Part shown: positions 25,664-35,512 of the stretch, in pieces | Numbering within the stretch: the stretch's first letter is position 1 | How the letters are laid out: every line of letters begins with the position of its first letter | From: Syntrophaceae bacterium UBA6109 | GTDB lineage: Bacteria > Desulfobacterota > Syntrophia > Syntrophales > UBA6109 | Assembly (NCBI GenBank): GCA_002428445.1 | Contig: DIWJ01000084.1 | Coordinates: 12,181 to 76,180 of the forward strand | Length of the DNA: 64,000 bases | Direction: 5' to 3' | Program-made: the position numbers and the translations under genes | The notes under the pieces: model-generated | What the model was told of the DNA's origin: nothing | What the model saw: the letters and a program-made list of their open reading frames with translations, nothing else | The model's database searches: none

Positions 25664-26629
25664 ATGAGCAACGACCCCGACTCCAAGGCCATATCAACGA
25701 TCGACAAGCCGCCGGACGCTCCCGGGGATCTGCGGGCGATCCGTGAGGCCAAAGGAATATCTCTGCGCGACATATTCGAACAGACTCGCATCAGCACCGT
25801 CAATCTGGTAGCCATCGAAAGCGGAGATTTCAGCAAGCTTCCCGCCCCGGTCAGTGCACGGACATTCATTAAGACCTACGCCAGGCTTGTCGGCGTCGAC
25901 AGCGCTCCGATCTTGAACCGCTATGCCAAGTATCTGGAAGTCCGCAACGCCCCGAAAGCTGTGGTGGGGGCGGGCGAACCGGACGGCGAGCGGGAAAAGA
26001 AAATGGAAGAGGAAGAAAAACCGGAGCCTTCTCCTCCGGCGGAACCGGCGAAAAAACGCTGGCCCCTCGTCCTGGGTCTCCTCGTCATCGCCGCTGCCAT
26101 CGCGGCGGCCCTGATATTCATGAGCGGAGAGGCCCCCAAGCCGGCGCCGGAAACGGCCGCGCCTTCCCCGCCGCCCCGCATGGAACAGCCGGAAATACCC
26201 GCTCCGTCCCCTCCGGCCGTACAGGAAAAGACGGTACCAGCGCCTCCGGTGATCGACGCCCCGAGTCCGGCAAAACCCAAAGAACCGCAAATGAAAAAGG
26301 AGGCGGCGCAGGCGGTGCCACCAGCCGAAGGGGGAGAGAAGAAGCCGGCAAGAATCCTGCCCAAGCCCCTGGAAGCCCCCTCTGCGGAAAGCAGCGGCAA
26401 GCGCCGTCTGGTCATCGAGGCCACAGAGTTGACATGGCTGAGGATTCAGGAAGACCAGAACCCTTCCCATCAGGTCCTGCTGTATCCAGGTGAAAAGATT
26501 GAACGCTTTGCGCAGGAGCGATTTCAGCTGGATGTCGGCAATGCCGCCGGCGTCGACGTTTCTTTCGAGGGCAAATCATTGGGGCGGCTGGGCGGCCCGG
26601 CGGAGGTTGTGCACCTGACGCTGCCGTGA
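25664..26629 (+). CDS. RodZ-like HTH membrane protein
   Basis: A protein of about 321 residues: HTH_25 domain (about 18-95, GDLRAIREAKGISLRDIFEQ), basic/acidic linker, one membrane helix (about 133-153), a Pro-rich periplasmic stretch (154-245), and a C-terminal beta domain of DUF4115 type (LVIEATELTWLRIQED, LLYPGEKI, VHLTLP). This is the order of RodZ, which links MreB to the membrane. The ribosome site of ATG 25664 is weak; an upstream in-frame ATG at 25526 would add 46 unrelated residues. Next on the strand is tatA. Confidence 0.8.
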   Translation: MSNDPDSKAISTIDKPPDAPGDLRAIREAKGISLRDIFEQTRISTVNLVAIESGDFSKLPAPVSARTFIKTYARLVGVDSAPILNRYAKYLEVRNAPKAVVGAGEPDGEREKKMEEEEKPEPSPPAEPAKKRWPLVLGLLVIAAAIAAALIFMSGEAPKPAPETAAPSPPPRMEQPEIPAPSPPAVQEKTVPAPPVIDAPSPAKPKEPQMKKEAAQAVPPAEGGEKKPARILPKPLEAPSAESSGKRRLVIEATELTWLRIQEDQNPSHQVLLYPGEKIERFAQERFQLDVGNAAGVDVSFEGKSLGRLGGPAEVVHLTLP

Positions 26630-26735
26630 CCCGTCAGAGCGCCTGCGTTTGACAAACGGGAACTTGTGTTCTACAGTGTAGCCCTTCCTGCAATCCATGC
26701 AGGCAAGGAAACCAGAGGAAAAAGAGGTACCCTAT

Positions 26736-26930
26736 ATGTTTGGAATCGGCATGCCAGAACTGCTGATCATCCTGGTGATCATTCTGATCATTTTCGGCGC
26801 CGGCAAGCTCCCCGATATCGGGAATGCCCTCGGCAGAGGCATTCGGAATTTCAAGAAAGCATCCAAGGAACCGGATGAGATCGACGTCACGCCCGAATCG
26901 AAGAAGATAAAAGAAGACGAAAAGAAGTAG
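26736..26930 (+). CDS. tatA: Twin-arginine translocase subunit TatA/TatE
   Basis: A 64-residue protein: short N terminus (MFGIGMPE), hydrophobic helix to Phe20-Gly21, hinge [21 protein letters not shown] forming the amphipathic helix, then a charged tail. The FG and LG(R)GI residues needed for TatA are present. AGAGGTACCCTAT precedes the ATG. TatB/TatC are not in the window. It is convergent with ssb, with only 7 bp between the stops. Confidence 0.9.
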   Translation: MFGIGMPELLIILVIILIIFGAGKLPDIGNALGRGIRNFKKASKEPDEIDVTPESKKIKEDEKK

Positions 26931-26937
26931 GCTGTCC

Positions 26938-27342
26938 TCAGAAGGGGACATCCTCTGGCATAGGTTCGGCTTCCCCTTCCGCTTTCGTCGTCGCCCCTTC
27001 CGGCCCCTTCACCTGCCCCTTCGTGTCGAGCATCTGCATATTCGCTGCAATGATTTCCGTCGTGTAACGCTTGTTGCCTTCCTTGTCTTCCCAGGACCGC
27101 GTCTGGATGCGTCCCTCAACGTAGACAAGCTTCCCCTTGGCCAGATACTGTCCGCAGATTTCTGCCAGTTTTCTGTAGGTTACGATTTTATGCCATTCGG
27201 TTTTCCTGACCTGTTCGCCATTCTTGTCCTTCCACTGCATGTCGGTGGCCAGATTGAAACTTGTGACCATCGTCCCATCCGGCGTGTAGCGTACCTCGGG
27301 GTCAGCCCCCAAACGACCGACCAAGATAACCTTGTTGACCAT
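26938..27342 (-). CDS. ssb: Single-stranded DNA-binding protein
   Basis: A 134-residue OB-fold protein ([60 protein letters not shown]) with the acidic tip PEDVPF at the C terminus that recruits partner proteins. AAGGAGGGCAAC precedes ATG 27342. It is shorter than E. coli SSB because the linker is short, as in many deltaproteobacteria. Divergent from lysS. Confidence 0.95.
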   Translation of the reverse strand: MVNKVILVGRLGADPEVRYTPDGTMVTSFNLATDMQWKDKNGEQVRKTEWHKIVTYRKLAEICGQYLAKGKLVYVEGRIQTRSWEDKEGNKRYTTEIIAANMQMLDTKGQVKGPEGATTKAEGEAEPMPEDVPF

Positions 27343-27471
27343 GTTGCCCTCCTTCTCGGGTGTGCCGCAACGGAATCGGCGGCGGCGAAAAATTTCTGAG
27401 ATCTTACAGGATTCGACCTGCGGCCGCAATCAAAAATGTCCGTCCAAGGTCCAGAATCCCCGAAATCGCGC

Positions 27472-27498
27472 TTGACACATACAGGAAAAAAATATAGT
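27472..27498 (+). promoter_or_regulatory. Promoter-like site upstream of lysS
   Basis: TTGACA (27472-27477), 15-bp spacer, TATAGT (27493-27498), 39 bp before the lysS start. Likely the head promoter of the long envelope operon. Confidence 0.45.
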
Positions 27499-27537
27499 CA
27501 AATTCGCTTGATATTCTAATCGGACGGTGGAAATTTC

Positions 27538-29019
27538 ATGGAGGATAGTGAACTCCTGAGAAAAAGGAAAGAAAAGATCGCGGCCCTGAAGTCGGATGGA
27601 GTGGAGCTCTACCCAAACGACGTGCTCGTCAAAGACACAACCGAGTCGATCGACAGGCGATTCGCCGGAGTGGACAGCGAAGCCCTTTCCAAAGTGGAGG
27701 AGAAATTCTCCCTTGCGGGTCGGATGATGGCGATCCGGGACTTCGGTAAGGGAGCCTTCGTCAGCCTCCAGGACCGGCGGGGACGGCTCCAGATTTATAT
27801 CCGCAAGGATCATGTGGGTGAAAAGGCTTTTTCAATCTTCAAGAAGCTCGATGTCGGCGACATCGTCTTCGTGTCGGGACGCATATGCAAGACCAGGACG
27901 GGAGAATTGACGATCGATGCAGGCGAAGTCCGCCTGCTTGCAAAGTCGATCCTCACATTGCCCGAAAAATGGCACGGCCTCACGGATATCGAAACCCGTT
28001 ACCGGCAGAGGCATCTCGACCTGATCGTCAATCCGAAGGTTCAGGAGGTCTTCTACAAGCGCAGCCAGATCATCTCCCTGATCCGCCGTTTCATGGAGGA
28101 ACACGATTTTCTCGAAGTCGAAACACCGATGATGCAACCCAAGGCCGGAGGGGCTGCCGCTCGCCCTTTCAAGACCCATCACAATGCCCTGGACGTCGAT
28201 CTCTACCTGCGCATCGCCCCCGAACTTTACCTGAAAAGGCTGGTCACCGGCGGGATGGAGCGGGTGTTCGAGGTCAACCGGAACTTCCGGAACGAGGGAA
28301 TCTCAACCTTCCACAATCCCGAATTCACGATGATGGAATTTTACCAGGCCTATGCCACCTATGAGGACCTCATGCTCCTCACGGAGGAGCTGTTCGGCAA
28401 TCTGGCGCAGCAGCTGTTCGGCGGCCTGCGGTTCACCTACCAGGGGGCGGAGATCGATTTCAGCCGCCCATGGAGGCGCATGAGTCTGACCGACGCCGTG
28501 AGGCAGTACGGCGGGATCGAGGCCGACCGGCTCGGGGACGCACAGGCGCTGGCCGAGGCCGCACGAAAGATGGGGCTGGAGGTCTCCGCCGGAGAATCCG
28601 CCGGTCAGATTCTCCTGAAAATCTTCGAAGAAGATGTGGAAAAGAAGCTCGTCCAGCCGACGTTCGTCACGCACTACCCCGTCGAGGTCTCCCCCTTGGC
28701 CAGGCGCAATGCGGCGAACCCGTCGCTTACTGACCGTTTCGAACTGTACATCTACGGGAAGGAGATCGCCAACGCCTTCTCCGAGCTCAACGATCCCGTC
28801 GACCAGCGCGAGCGTTTTCTCCAGCAGATCAGGGAGCGGGAGGCCGGCGACGAGGAAGCCCACGTGATGGACGAAGACTACGTTACGGCATTGGAGTACG
28901 GAATGCCGCCGACGGCGGGAGAAGGCATCGGGATCGATCGCCTGGTCATGCTGCTCACCGACTCCGCTTCCATTCGGGATGTCATCCTCTTTCCCCAAAT
29001 GAGACCCCGGGAAGGCTAG
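27538..29019 (+). CDS. lysS: Lysyl-tRNA synthetase, class II
   Basis: A 493-residue protein: N-terminal OB anticodon-binding domain (about 55-145, FSLAGRMMAIRDFGKGAFV), then the class II catalytic core with motif 2 (VFEVNRNFRNEG, then STFHNPEFTMMEFYQAY) and motif 3 (GEGIGIDRLVMLLT). Full length for the bacterial enzyme. Its stop is 13 bp before lolC; lysS next to lolCDE recurs in deltaproteobacteria. Confidence 0.97.
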   Translation: MEDSELLRKRKEKIAALKSDGVELYPNDVLVKDTTESIDRRFAGVDSEALSKVEEKFSLAGRMMAIRDFGKGAFVSLQDRRGRLQIYIRKDHVGEKAFSIFKKLDVGDIVFVSGRICKTRTGELTIDAGEVRLLAKSILTLPEKWHGLTDIETRYRQRHLDLIVNPKVQEVFYKRSQIISLIRRFMEEHDFLEVETPMMQPKAGGAAARPFKTHHNALDVDLYLRIAPELYLKRLVTGGMERVFEVNRNFRNEGISTFHNPEFTMMEFYQAYATYEDLMLLTEELFGNLAQQLFGGLRFTYQGAEIDFSRPWRRMSLTDAVRQYGGIEADRLGDAQALAEAARKMGLEVSAGESAGQILLKIFEEDVEKKLVQPTFVTHYPVEVSPLARRNAANPSLTDRFELYIYGKEIANAFSELNDPVDQRERFLQQIREREAGDEEAHVMDEDYVTALEYGMPPTAGEGIGIDRLVMLLTDSASIRDVILFPQMRPREG

Positions 29020-29032
29020 ATAAGGCGACCGA

Positions 29033-30310
29033 ATGGCCTATGAATTCTTCATCAGTTTGAGGTATCTGCGGGCGAAGCGGAAGCAGGTCTTCGTTTCCAT
29101 CATCACCCTCATCTCCATCGTCGGCATTTTTCTGGGCGTGGCCGCGCTCATCATCGTCCTTGCCGTCATGAACGGATTCGAAACGGACCTGAGGGAAAAG
29201 ATCCTCGGCATCAATTCCCACATCGTCCTCATGGAATACAGCGGTACCATGAAGGATTACGGCAAGGTCATGCGGGACGTGTCCGGAATCGAGGGCGTCA
29301 CTGCTTCCACCCCCTTCATTTACAGCCAGGCGATGCTCAAGAACGGCGACAACGTCAGCGGCGTTGTCCTGCGGGGACTTTCGACGGATGACGCCATGAA
29401 GGTGATCAATCTGGGAAAGATCGTGCAGGGCAGGCTCCTTGATCTCTCCCTGGCGAAGAGGCCTCCTCTTCCGATTGATGAAAGCCTGCGGAAGCTGCCC
29501 GGAATCGTGGTGGGCAAAGAACTTGCTAAACACCTGGGTGTGTTCCTGCATGAGCCCGTATTCGTGGTATCGCCCCTGGGAACATCGACGCCGATGGGGA
29601 TGGTGCCGCGGATGAAGAAATTTCTCATCGTGGGGATCTTCGATTCGGGTTTCTACGAATATGACTCGACGCTGGCCTATCTGTCCCTTGCCGACTGCCA
29701 GGAATTCCTGAACATGGGGGACCGGGTGACCGGCGTAGAAATCCGCGTGAGCGATACCGATCGTGCGGATGTGATCGCGAAAAAGATCGAAAAGAAGCTT
29801 GGCTTCCCCTACTGGGCCCGCCACTGGATGGAGATGAACAAGAACCTCTTCTCCGCCCTGAAACTGGAGAAAAGGGTCATGTTCATCATCCTGAGCCTGA
29901 TCGTCATCGTGGCCGCCTTCAACATCATCACGACGCTCATCATGGTGGTCATGGAAAAGAACAGGGATATCGCCATCCTGAAATCGCTCGGCGCCACATC
30001 GCGGGGGATTATGAAGATCTTCGTCCTCCAGGGACTGATCATCGGGACCATCGGGACGATGCTGGGCACGGCGGCGGGACTTGCCGTCGCTCTCAACCTG
30101 TCCCGAGTGTCCGTTTGGATCGAAAACCTGTTCGGCTTCAAGATCCTGCCGAGCGACGTGTATTACCTGAGCACGCTGCCCTCGAAAGTCCATTACGGAG
30201 ATGTCGCAATCATCGTCATCGGCACGCTCCTGATTTCTTTCCTGTCGACGATTTATCCCTCCTGGAGAGCTTCCCGCCTCGATCCCTCGGAGGCCCTCCG
30301 GTATGAATAA
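29033..30310 (+). CDS. lolC: Lipoprotein-releasing ABC transporter permease
   Basis: A 425-residue protein with an N-terminal membrane helix (about 20-45, VFVSIITLISIVGIFLGVAA), a large periplasmic domain (about 46-270) and three C-terminal helices (from KRVMFIILSLIVIVAAFNI). MNGFETDLREKILGINSHI is diagnostic of LolC/LolE. It extracts lipoproteins from the inner membrane for LolA. Only one permease is present, so a homodimer or distant partner is implied. It lies 15 bp before lolD. Confidence 0.92.
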   Translation: MAYEFFISLRYLRAKRKQVFVSIITLISIVGIFLGVAALIIVLAVMNGFETDLREKILGINSHIVLMEYSGTMKDYGKVMRDVSGIEGVTASTPFIYSQAMLKNGDNVSGVVLRGLSTDDAMKVINLGKIVQGRLLDLSLAKRPPLPIDESLRKLPGIVVGKELAKHLGVFLHEPVFVVSPLGTSTPMGMVPRMKKFLIVGIFDSGFYEYDSTLAYLSLADCQEFLNMGDRVTGVEIRVSDTDRADVIAKKIEKKLGFPYWARHWMEMNKNLFSALKLEKRVMFIILSLIVIVAAFNIITTLIMVVMEKNRDIAILKSLGATSRGIMKIFVLQGLIIGTIGTMLGTAAGLAVALNLSRVSVWIENLFGFKILPSDVYYLSTLPSKVHYGDVAIIVIGTLLISFLSTIYPSWRASRLDPSEALRYE

Positions 30311-30325
30311 GGACCCGAATCCGGA

Positions 30326-30994
30326 ATGATACGCCTTACAAACCTCAGCAAGGTCTTTATCAAGGACGGCAACAAGATCGAAGTTCTCAAGGACCTGAAT
30401 CTGGAGATCGCCCGGGGGGAGACGCTTGCGGTTGTCGGCGTGTCGGGGTCCGGGAAGAGCACACTGATCCACACTCTGGGAACGCTGGATCAACCGACAT
30501 CGGGTCAGGTGCTCTTCGACGGCGTCGATGTATTCCAGAAGCAGGAGCAGGAACTCGCCGAATTCCGGAATCGAAAAATCGGCTTCGTTTTCCAGTTTTA
30601 CAATCTGCTGCCCGAGTTTTCGAGCCTGGAAAACACGATGATGCCGGCGCTGATCTGCGGCATGTCTCTCAGAGAGGCGAAGAAAAAGGCGGAGGAGATC
30701 CTGCTGGAGGTGGGACTCGGCGACCGGACAACACATAAGCCGGGTGAACTCTCGGGAGGAGAGCAGCAGCGGGTCGCCGTGGCGCGGGCGCTGATCATGT
30801 CTCCGGAGATCCTGCTGGCCGATGAGCCGACGGGAAACCTTGACACGGAGACCGGGAAAAAGATAGAGGATATGCTCGTTTCGCTCAACCGGTCAAAAGG
30901 GATTACCATGGTGGTTGTCACGCATAACCCGACGCTGGCATCGCGGATGTCCCGGCAGATCGGACTTCGCGACGGAAGGATATACGAGCCTTGA
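30326..30994 (+). CDS. lolD: Lipoprotein-releasing ABC transporter ATPase
   Basis: A 222-residue ABC ATPase: Walker A GVSGSGKSTL, Q-loop FVFQFYNLLPEF, signature LSGGEQQRVAVARAL, Walker B ILLADEPTGNLD and switch His (VVVTHNP). THTLGTLDQPTSG after Walker A is typical of the MacB/LolD group. Powers LolC. The stop overlaps the proposed bamA start (TTGA). Confidence 0.95.
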   Translation: MIRLTNLSKVFIKDGNKIEVLKDLNLEIARGETLAVVGVSGSGKSTLIHTLGTLDQPTSGQVLFDGVDVFQKQEQELAEFRNRKIGFVFQFYNLLPEFSSLENTMMPALICGMSLREAKKKAEEILLEVGLGDRTTHKPGELSGGEQQRVAVARALIMSPEILLADEPTGNLDTETGKKIEDMLVSLNRSKGITMVVVTHNPTLASRMSRQIGLRDGRIYEP

Positions 30995-33639
30995 AAAATG
31001 TCATGCCGAAGCTAAGATTTTTCTCGACTGCTGTCGCGATTTTCTGTCTTCTGGCCTTCGGTACGGCCTTTGCCGCGGAGCCCAAGACGATTGCGCTTTT
31101 CCCGTTCGACGTCTACAGCAAAGACAAGGCCGCAGACATCCGGGAGGATGTATATCGGGGACTTGCCAGGGAGATCGGCCGCTCAAAGAATTTCCGGTTG
31201 GTGGATCGGGAAACGCTGCTCCGGATCCTGGGAGGGAAAAGGATCGACGAAGCGACTGCGACCGCGGCGGCAAGAGAAGCGGGCGCCGACTATGCCATTG
31301 TCGGAAGCCTGTCGGAATTCGGAGAGGTGATCAGCACCGACGTCCGCATGATCGAAATCCGGACGGGGAAGGTCCTCCCCGGCATCATCGCCCAGGGAAG
31401 GCGCACGGAAGGCATCGCGCCCCTGCTGACTCAGCTGCGGACGAATCTGCTCCTCAAGATCTCGCTGGAGGACCGGATCGTCAAAATCGAATTTGAGGGC
31501 AATCGAAGAATTGAATCGGGGGCCATTCATCAGGTTCTGAAGAGCGCTCAGGGAGGGCTTTATTCGGAGGCCGACCTTAATGCCGACATCAAGGCCATTT
31601 ACAAAATGGGGTATTTCACGGACGTCAGCGCCGATGTCAAGGAGGGTCCCGAGGGGAAGACCATAACGTTTCTGCTCCAGGAGAAGCCGCAGGTCACGGA
31701 AATCAGCATCCAGGGCAACAAGAAGATCGGAACCAGCGAGATTGAAGGGGTTCTGACCGTCCGGACCCGGCAGATCATCAGCCAGGAGAAGGTTAAGGCC
31801 GATGTCAAGAGGATCAAGAATCTCTATGACAGCAAAGGATATTACAATGCGGAGGTCGCCGATTCGGTTGAAAAGGCGGGTGACAAGGATCTTCGCGTCG
31901 TCTTTCGGATCAAGGAAAACGAGCAACTGTACATCCGCAGCATTCTCTTCCAAGGGAACCTCGCCTTCAGCAGCAAAGAGTTGAAGAACATGATGACGAC
32001 CAACGAATGGGGAATCTTTCATTTTCTGACGGATTCCGGAATTCTGAAGGTCGAGCAACTCAAGCAGGATGTGGCAAAACTGAACGTCTTTTATCTGAAC
32101 AACGGCTTCATCAACGCCCAGGTCGGAGAACCGGAAATCGCCTACGACGCCAAAGGGATCACCGTCAAGATCTCCATTCAGGAGGGAAAGCAATTCCGGG
32201 TGGGCAAGGTCGCCATTTCGGGCGATCAGCTGAAAACACCTCACCAGCAACTCCTGGAGCAATTGAAACTCAACAGGCAGGAATTCTATAACCGGGAAAT
32301 CGTGCTGAAGGATATCGAATATCTTACGCAGGCCTGCAACGACGAGGGCTACGCTTATGCTGACGTCGCTCCCCGTATCCAGCCGCTCGACAAGGAACAG
32401 AAAGTCGACGTGACCTACCACCTCACCAAGGGACACCATGTTTATTTCAACCGGATCAATATCACCGGCAACACCAAGACCCGGGACAAGGTCATACGCC
32501 GCATGCTTTCGATCGTTGAAGGGGACCTGTACAGCAGCACCAAGCTCAAGGAAAGTTACATGGAGCTCAATCGTCTGCGGTACTTCGAGGAAGTCAATTT
32601 CCAGTCGGAAAAGGGACCATCCGAGGAGCTCAGCGACGTGACCATCAACATCAAGGAAAAACCGACGGGCATGATCAGCGTCGGCGCCGGTTACAGCGCG
32701 CAGGAAAGCGTCCTCCTGATGGCCCAGGTCGCCCAGCAGAATCTCTTCGGAAGGGGACAGACCCTGACCCTGAGGGCAAGCCACGGCTCCCGGTCGACCA
32801 ACTACGAGCTTTCCTTCATTGAACCCTGGCTCTTCGACATCCCCCTCTGGAGCAAATACGACCTGTGGAACTACAGCCACGACTATGACACCTACTCTCT
32901 GGAAACCAACGGTTTCGGAACGACCTTCGGTTATCCGCTGTGGGAACGGTGGACCGGCTATATCGGCTATCGGCTGAGCGAGAACAATATCAAGGATGTA
33001 CGGAGCGACGCCTCCTCGTATATCAAGAGGCAGGCCGGAAAGATCCTCTCCAGCATGATGAGCGTGTCTCTCGCCCGGGATACCACCGACGACTGGATGT
33101 TTCCGTCCAAAGGCACAAAAAACACCTTTTCCGTGGAGCATACCGGCGGCATCCTCCAAGGCGATACCAGCTTCACGCGTTACGGCATCACCTCTTCGTG
33201 GTTCCATCCTCTTCCCCTTTCGACTGTCTTCGCGATCCGCGGAAGGGGCGGATTCATGCACGCCAATGAGGGGAAGGAAATCCCCGTCTACGAACGCTAC
33301 GTTCTTGGGGGAATCAACTCCCTGCGAGGACTGCAGGACGTGGGCCCGCGAGACCCTGCAACAGGCGATGTCATCGGCGGCTTGACGATGCTGAATTTTA
33401 ATGTGGAATATATCTTTCCGCTGCTCAAGGACGCCGGCATGAAGGGAGTTCTATTTTTCGACACCGGCAACACTTGGGAAAGCGGCTACAACGTCAGCGA
33501 CATGAGAAAGACGGCCGGAGTGGGCGTACGCTGGTATTCGCCCGTCGGGCCGCTGCGGCTGGAATGGGGATACGTTCTGGATCCCAAGGAGAACGAGCCG
33601 ATCAGCCGTTGGGAATTCACGATCGGGATGTTTATGTAG
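30991..33639 (+). CDS. bamA: Outer-membrane assembly factor BamA with extra N-terminal domain
   Basis: An 882-residue protein. Signal peptide (1-29, ending GTAFAAEP), then an unusual domain (about 30-150, TIALFPFDVYSKDKAADIRE, then DYAIVGSLSEFGEV) resembling the CsgG/TolB-N/FlgO fold. Five POTRA repeats follow (about 158-228, 229-306, 307-388, 389-465, 466-540), each ending in the YYN/GYFTDV type strand, then a 16-strand barrel (541-882) with the lid motif LRGL in place of VRGF. It folds and inserts outer-membrane proteins. The start is TTG 30991 overlapping lolD; ATG 31003 is an alternative. Normal BamA is near 800 residues. Confidence 0.92.
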   Translation: MKNVMPKLRFFSTAVAIFCLLAFGTAFAAEPKTIALFPFDVYSKDKAADIREDVYRGLAREIGRSKNFRLVDRETLLRILGGKRIDEATATAAAREAGADYAIVGSLSEFGEVISTDVRMIEIRTGKVLPGIIAQGRRTEGIAPLLTQLRTNLLLKISLEDRIVKIEFEGNRRIESGAIHQVLKSAQGGLYSEADLNADIKAIYKMGYFTDVSADVKEGPEGKTITFLLQEKPQVTEISIQGNKKIGTSEIEGVLTVRTRQIISQEKVKADVKRIKNLYDSKGYYNAEVADSVEKAGDKDLRVVFRIKENEQLYIRSILFQGNLAFSSKELKNMMTTNEWGIFHFLTDSGILKVEQLKQDVAKLNVFYLNNGFINAQVGEPEIAYDAKGITVKISIQEGKQFRVGKVAISGDQLKTPHQQLLEQLKLNRQEFYNREIVLKDIEYLTQACNDEGYAYADVAPRIQPLDKEQKVDVTYHLTKGHHVYFNRINITGNTKTRDKVIRRMLSIVEGDLYSSTKLKESYMELNRLRYFEEVNFQSEKGPSEELSDVTINIKEKPTGMISVGAGYSAQESVLLMAQVAQQNLFGRGQTLTLRASHGSRSTNYELSFIEPWLFDIPLWSKYDLWNYSHDYDTYSLETNGFGTTFGYPLWERWTGYIGYRLSENNIKDVRSDASSYIKRQAGKILSSMMSVSLARDTTDDWMFPSKGTKNTFSVEHTGGILQGDTSFTRYGITSSWFHPLPLSTVFAIRGRGGFMHANEGKEIPVYERYVLGGINSLRGLQDVGPRDPATGDVIGGLTMLNFNVEYIFPLLKDAGMKGVLFFDTGNTWESGYNVSDMRKTAGVGVRWYSPVGPLRLEWGYVLDPKENEPISRWEFTIGMFM

Positions 33640-33786
33640 ACGGCGGCAAGGCCTCGGGGATTGGAGCCCCGCGGAAATGGCAGCAACGACAAACCGCAGA
33701 ACACGGGTGTTCGGCATTCCTGCCGAAGAATCCTGCAAAAAAACACTCACGACGGGTGAGAAACGATTTCTAAGGGGGAATATCCT

Positions 33787-34320
33787 ATGAAAAGAACCAC
33801 GTTACTGATTTCCGGATTGGCATTGGCCCTTTTGCTGATCGGCGCGAATACGGCATCGGCGGCCGAGAAGGTCGGCTTTATCGACATCCGGGAAGTCATG
33901 ATCTCTTCCAATGCGGGCAAGAAGGCAGCCGAAGACTTCAAGAAGACCTTTGAAAAGAGCAAGGCAGGCATCACGGAGAAGGAAAATGAGCTCCGGCGGC
34001 TCAAGGATGACCTGGAAAAACAGCGTCCGCTGCTCACGGAAAATGCCTTCAAGGACAAGACCTCCGCCTACGAGAAGAAATTCCGCGATTACCAGATTAC
34101 GGTGAAGGATGCCAACGATGACCTTCAGAACAAGGAGCAGGATCTGGCCAAGACCCTCATCCCGGAGATTCTCAAGGTCGTCCAGACGATTGGCGAAAGG
34201 GAGAAGTTCGCGATGGTCATCGACGTGAGCGCCGTACCCGTCGCCTATCACTCCAAGGAGAACGACCTGACCAGGCGTGTCACAGAGGAGTTCAATCGAA
34301 CATACAAACCGAAGAAATAA
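33787..34320 (+). CDS. skp: Periplasmic chaperone Skp/OmpH
   Basis: A 177-residue protein: signal peptide (1-25, ending TASAAE), then [10 protein letters not shown], the typical OmpH opening, long charged coiled-coil arms (about 45-130) and a C-terminal strand ([18 protein letters not shown]). It holds unfolded outer-membrane proteins for BamA, encoded just upstream. GGGGGAATATCCT precedes the ATG. The 147 bp before it contain no gene. Confidence 0.92.
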   Translation: MKRTTLLISGLALALLLIGANTASAAEKVGFIDIREVMISSNAGKKAAEDFKKTFEKSKAGITEKENELRRLKDDLEKQRPLLTENAFKDKTSAYEKKFRDYQITVKDANDDLQNKEQDLAKTLIPEILKVVQTIGEREKFAMVIDVSAVPVAYHSKENDLTRRVTEEFNRTYKPKK

Positions 34321-34351
34321 TGGCATATTTCTTCACAAGACCGCGGGAAAG

Positions 34352-35401
34352 ATGGACAAGACAAAAGGGAAAACCCTGGAGGAAATCGCTCGGATCGTGG
34401 ACGGCCAGGTCCGGGGGGACGGGAGCGTCAGGATTGACGGGATTCGCCCCTTGCAGGAGGCAGGCGGGGGCGATTTGTCTTTCCTCGCCAACCCCCGTTA
34501 CAAACGCCAGATCGAAACCACTAAGGCCGTCGCGATTCTCGTCGGCAGGGATGTCCGGGCCGACGGGAAAAACCTCCTGGTCGTACCCGATCCCTATCGC
34601 ACCCTCGGCGTTCTGATGCGTCTGTTCTACCCTCCGGAAACCCATGCGGCGGGGGTCAGCCCTTCCGCCGTTGTCGAAGAGGGCGCGGAAGTCTCCGCCG
34701 AAGCGACTCTCTGCCCTCATGTGTATGTGGCTCGGGGCGCGAAGATCATGCGGCGCGCCGTTCTGCACCCCGGCGTCTATATCGGCGAGGAAGCGGTCGT
34801 AGAGGAAGACAGCATCCTCCATCCCAACGTCGCCGTCTATCGGGGATGCCGCATCGGCAAGCGGGTGATCCTGCACGCCGGAGTGGTGGTGGGAAGCGAC
34901 GGTTTCGGGTTTGCAGCCCCGGGTACGAACAACGAGAAGATCCCTCAGATCGGCATCGTGCAAATCGACGACGACGTGGAAATCGGCGCCAATACGACCA
35001 TCGATCGCGGAACGTTCGGACGCACATGGATCCGGCAGGGTGCAAAAATCGACAACTTGGTGCAGGTCGCCCATAACGTCGTCATCGGCGAGAACTCGAT
35101 CGTGGCGGCGCAAACCGGTATTTCGGGAAGTGCCAAGATCGGCAGGGGCGTCCTCGTTGGCGGTCAAACGGGCATTGTCGGTCACATCACGATCGGCGAC
35201 GGATCAATGATCGCCGCCAGATCGGGCATCCATAAGGACGTTCCTCCGGGGTCGGTGGTTGCAGGCGCCCCGCACAAACCCCATCGCGAGTGGCTGAGGA
35301 CGGAAGCCTGCATCGCCAAGCTTCCCGAGTTGAGACGAACGCTCTTGAATCTTGAGAAGAAGGTGGAGGCGATGGGAAAAGGTACGGGCGACAAGGAGTA
35401 G
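34352..35401 (+). CDS. lpxD: UDP-3-O-acyl-glucosamine N-acyltransferase
   Basis: A protein of about 349 residues: N-terminal uridine-binding domain ([13 protein letters not shown]), then left-handed beta-helix hexapeptides (about 105-310) with the catalytic His in [15 protein letters not shown], and a C-terminal helix. Adds the N-linked acyl chain in lipid A synthesis. The ATG 34352 has a weak ribosome site (CGGGAAAG); it lies 31 bp after skp, the usual neighbour. Confidence 0.95.
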   Translation: MDKTKGKTLEEIARIVDGQVRGDGSVRIDGIRPLQEAGGGDLSFLANPRYKRQIETTKAVAILVGRDVRADGKNLLVVPDPYRTLGVLMRLFYPPETHAAGVSPSAVVEEGAEVSAEATLCPHVYVARGAKIMRRAVLHPGVYIGEEAVVEEDSILHPNVAVYRGCRIGKRVILHAGVVVGSDGFGFAAPGTNNEKIPQIGIVQIDDDVEIGANTTIDRGTFGRTWIRQGAKIDNLVQVAHNVVIGENSIVAAQTGISGSAKIGRGVLVGGQTGIVGHITIGDGSMIAARSGIHKDVPPGSVVAGAPHKPHREWLRTEACIAKLPELRRTLLNLEKKVEAMGKGTGDKE

Positions 35402-35512
35402 CAGGCCGGCAGCCCCATTTCGAAGAAGCCACGTTCTCTTGGACATACTGAAAGCATTGTGCCGCGGCAGGACGCTTTCAAATTCATCTGTTGCAGGAAG
35501 AGGTTTGTGCCC

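Noticed and set aside
28982..30736. 584-codon antisense frame over lolC/lolD
   Set aside because: Lies opposite two clearly conserved genes; His/Asp-rich nonsense composition.
31183..33261. 692-codon antisense frame over bamA
   Set aside because: Mirror of a conserved barrel gene; no ribosome site or domain.
35402..35512. Possible fabZ remnant (a short LDILKAL-like reading)
   Set aside because: The match is only a few residues and could be chance; recorded only as absence of fabZ.
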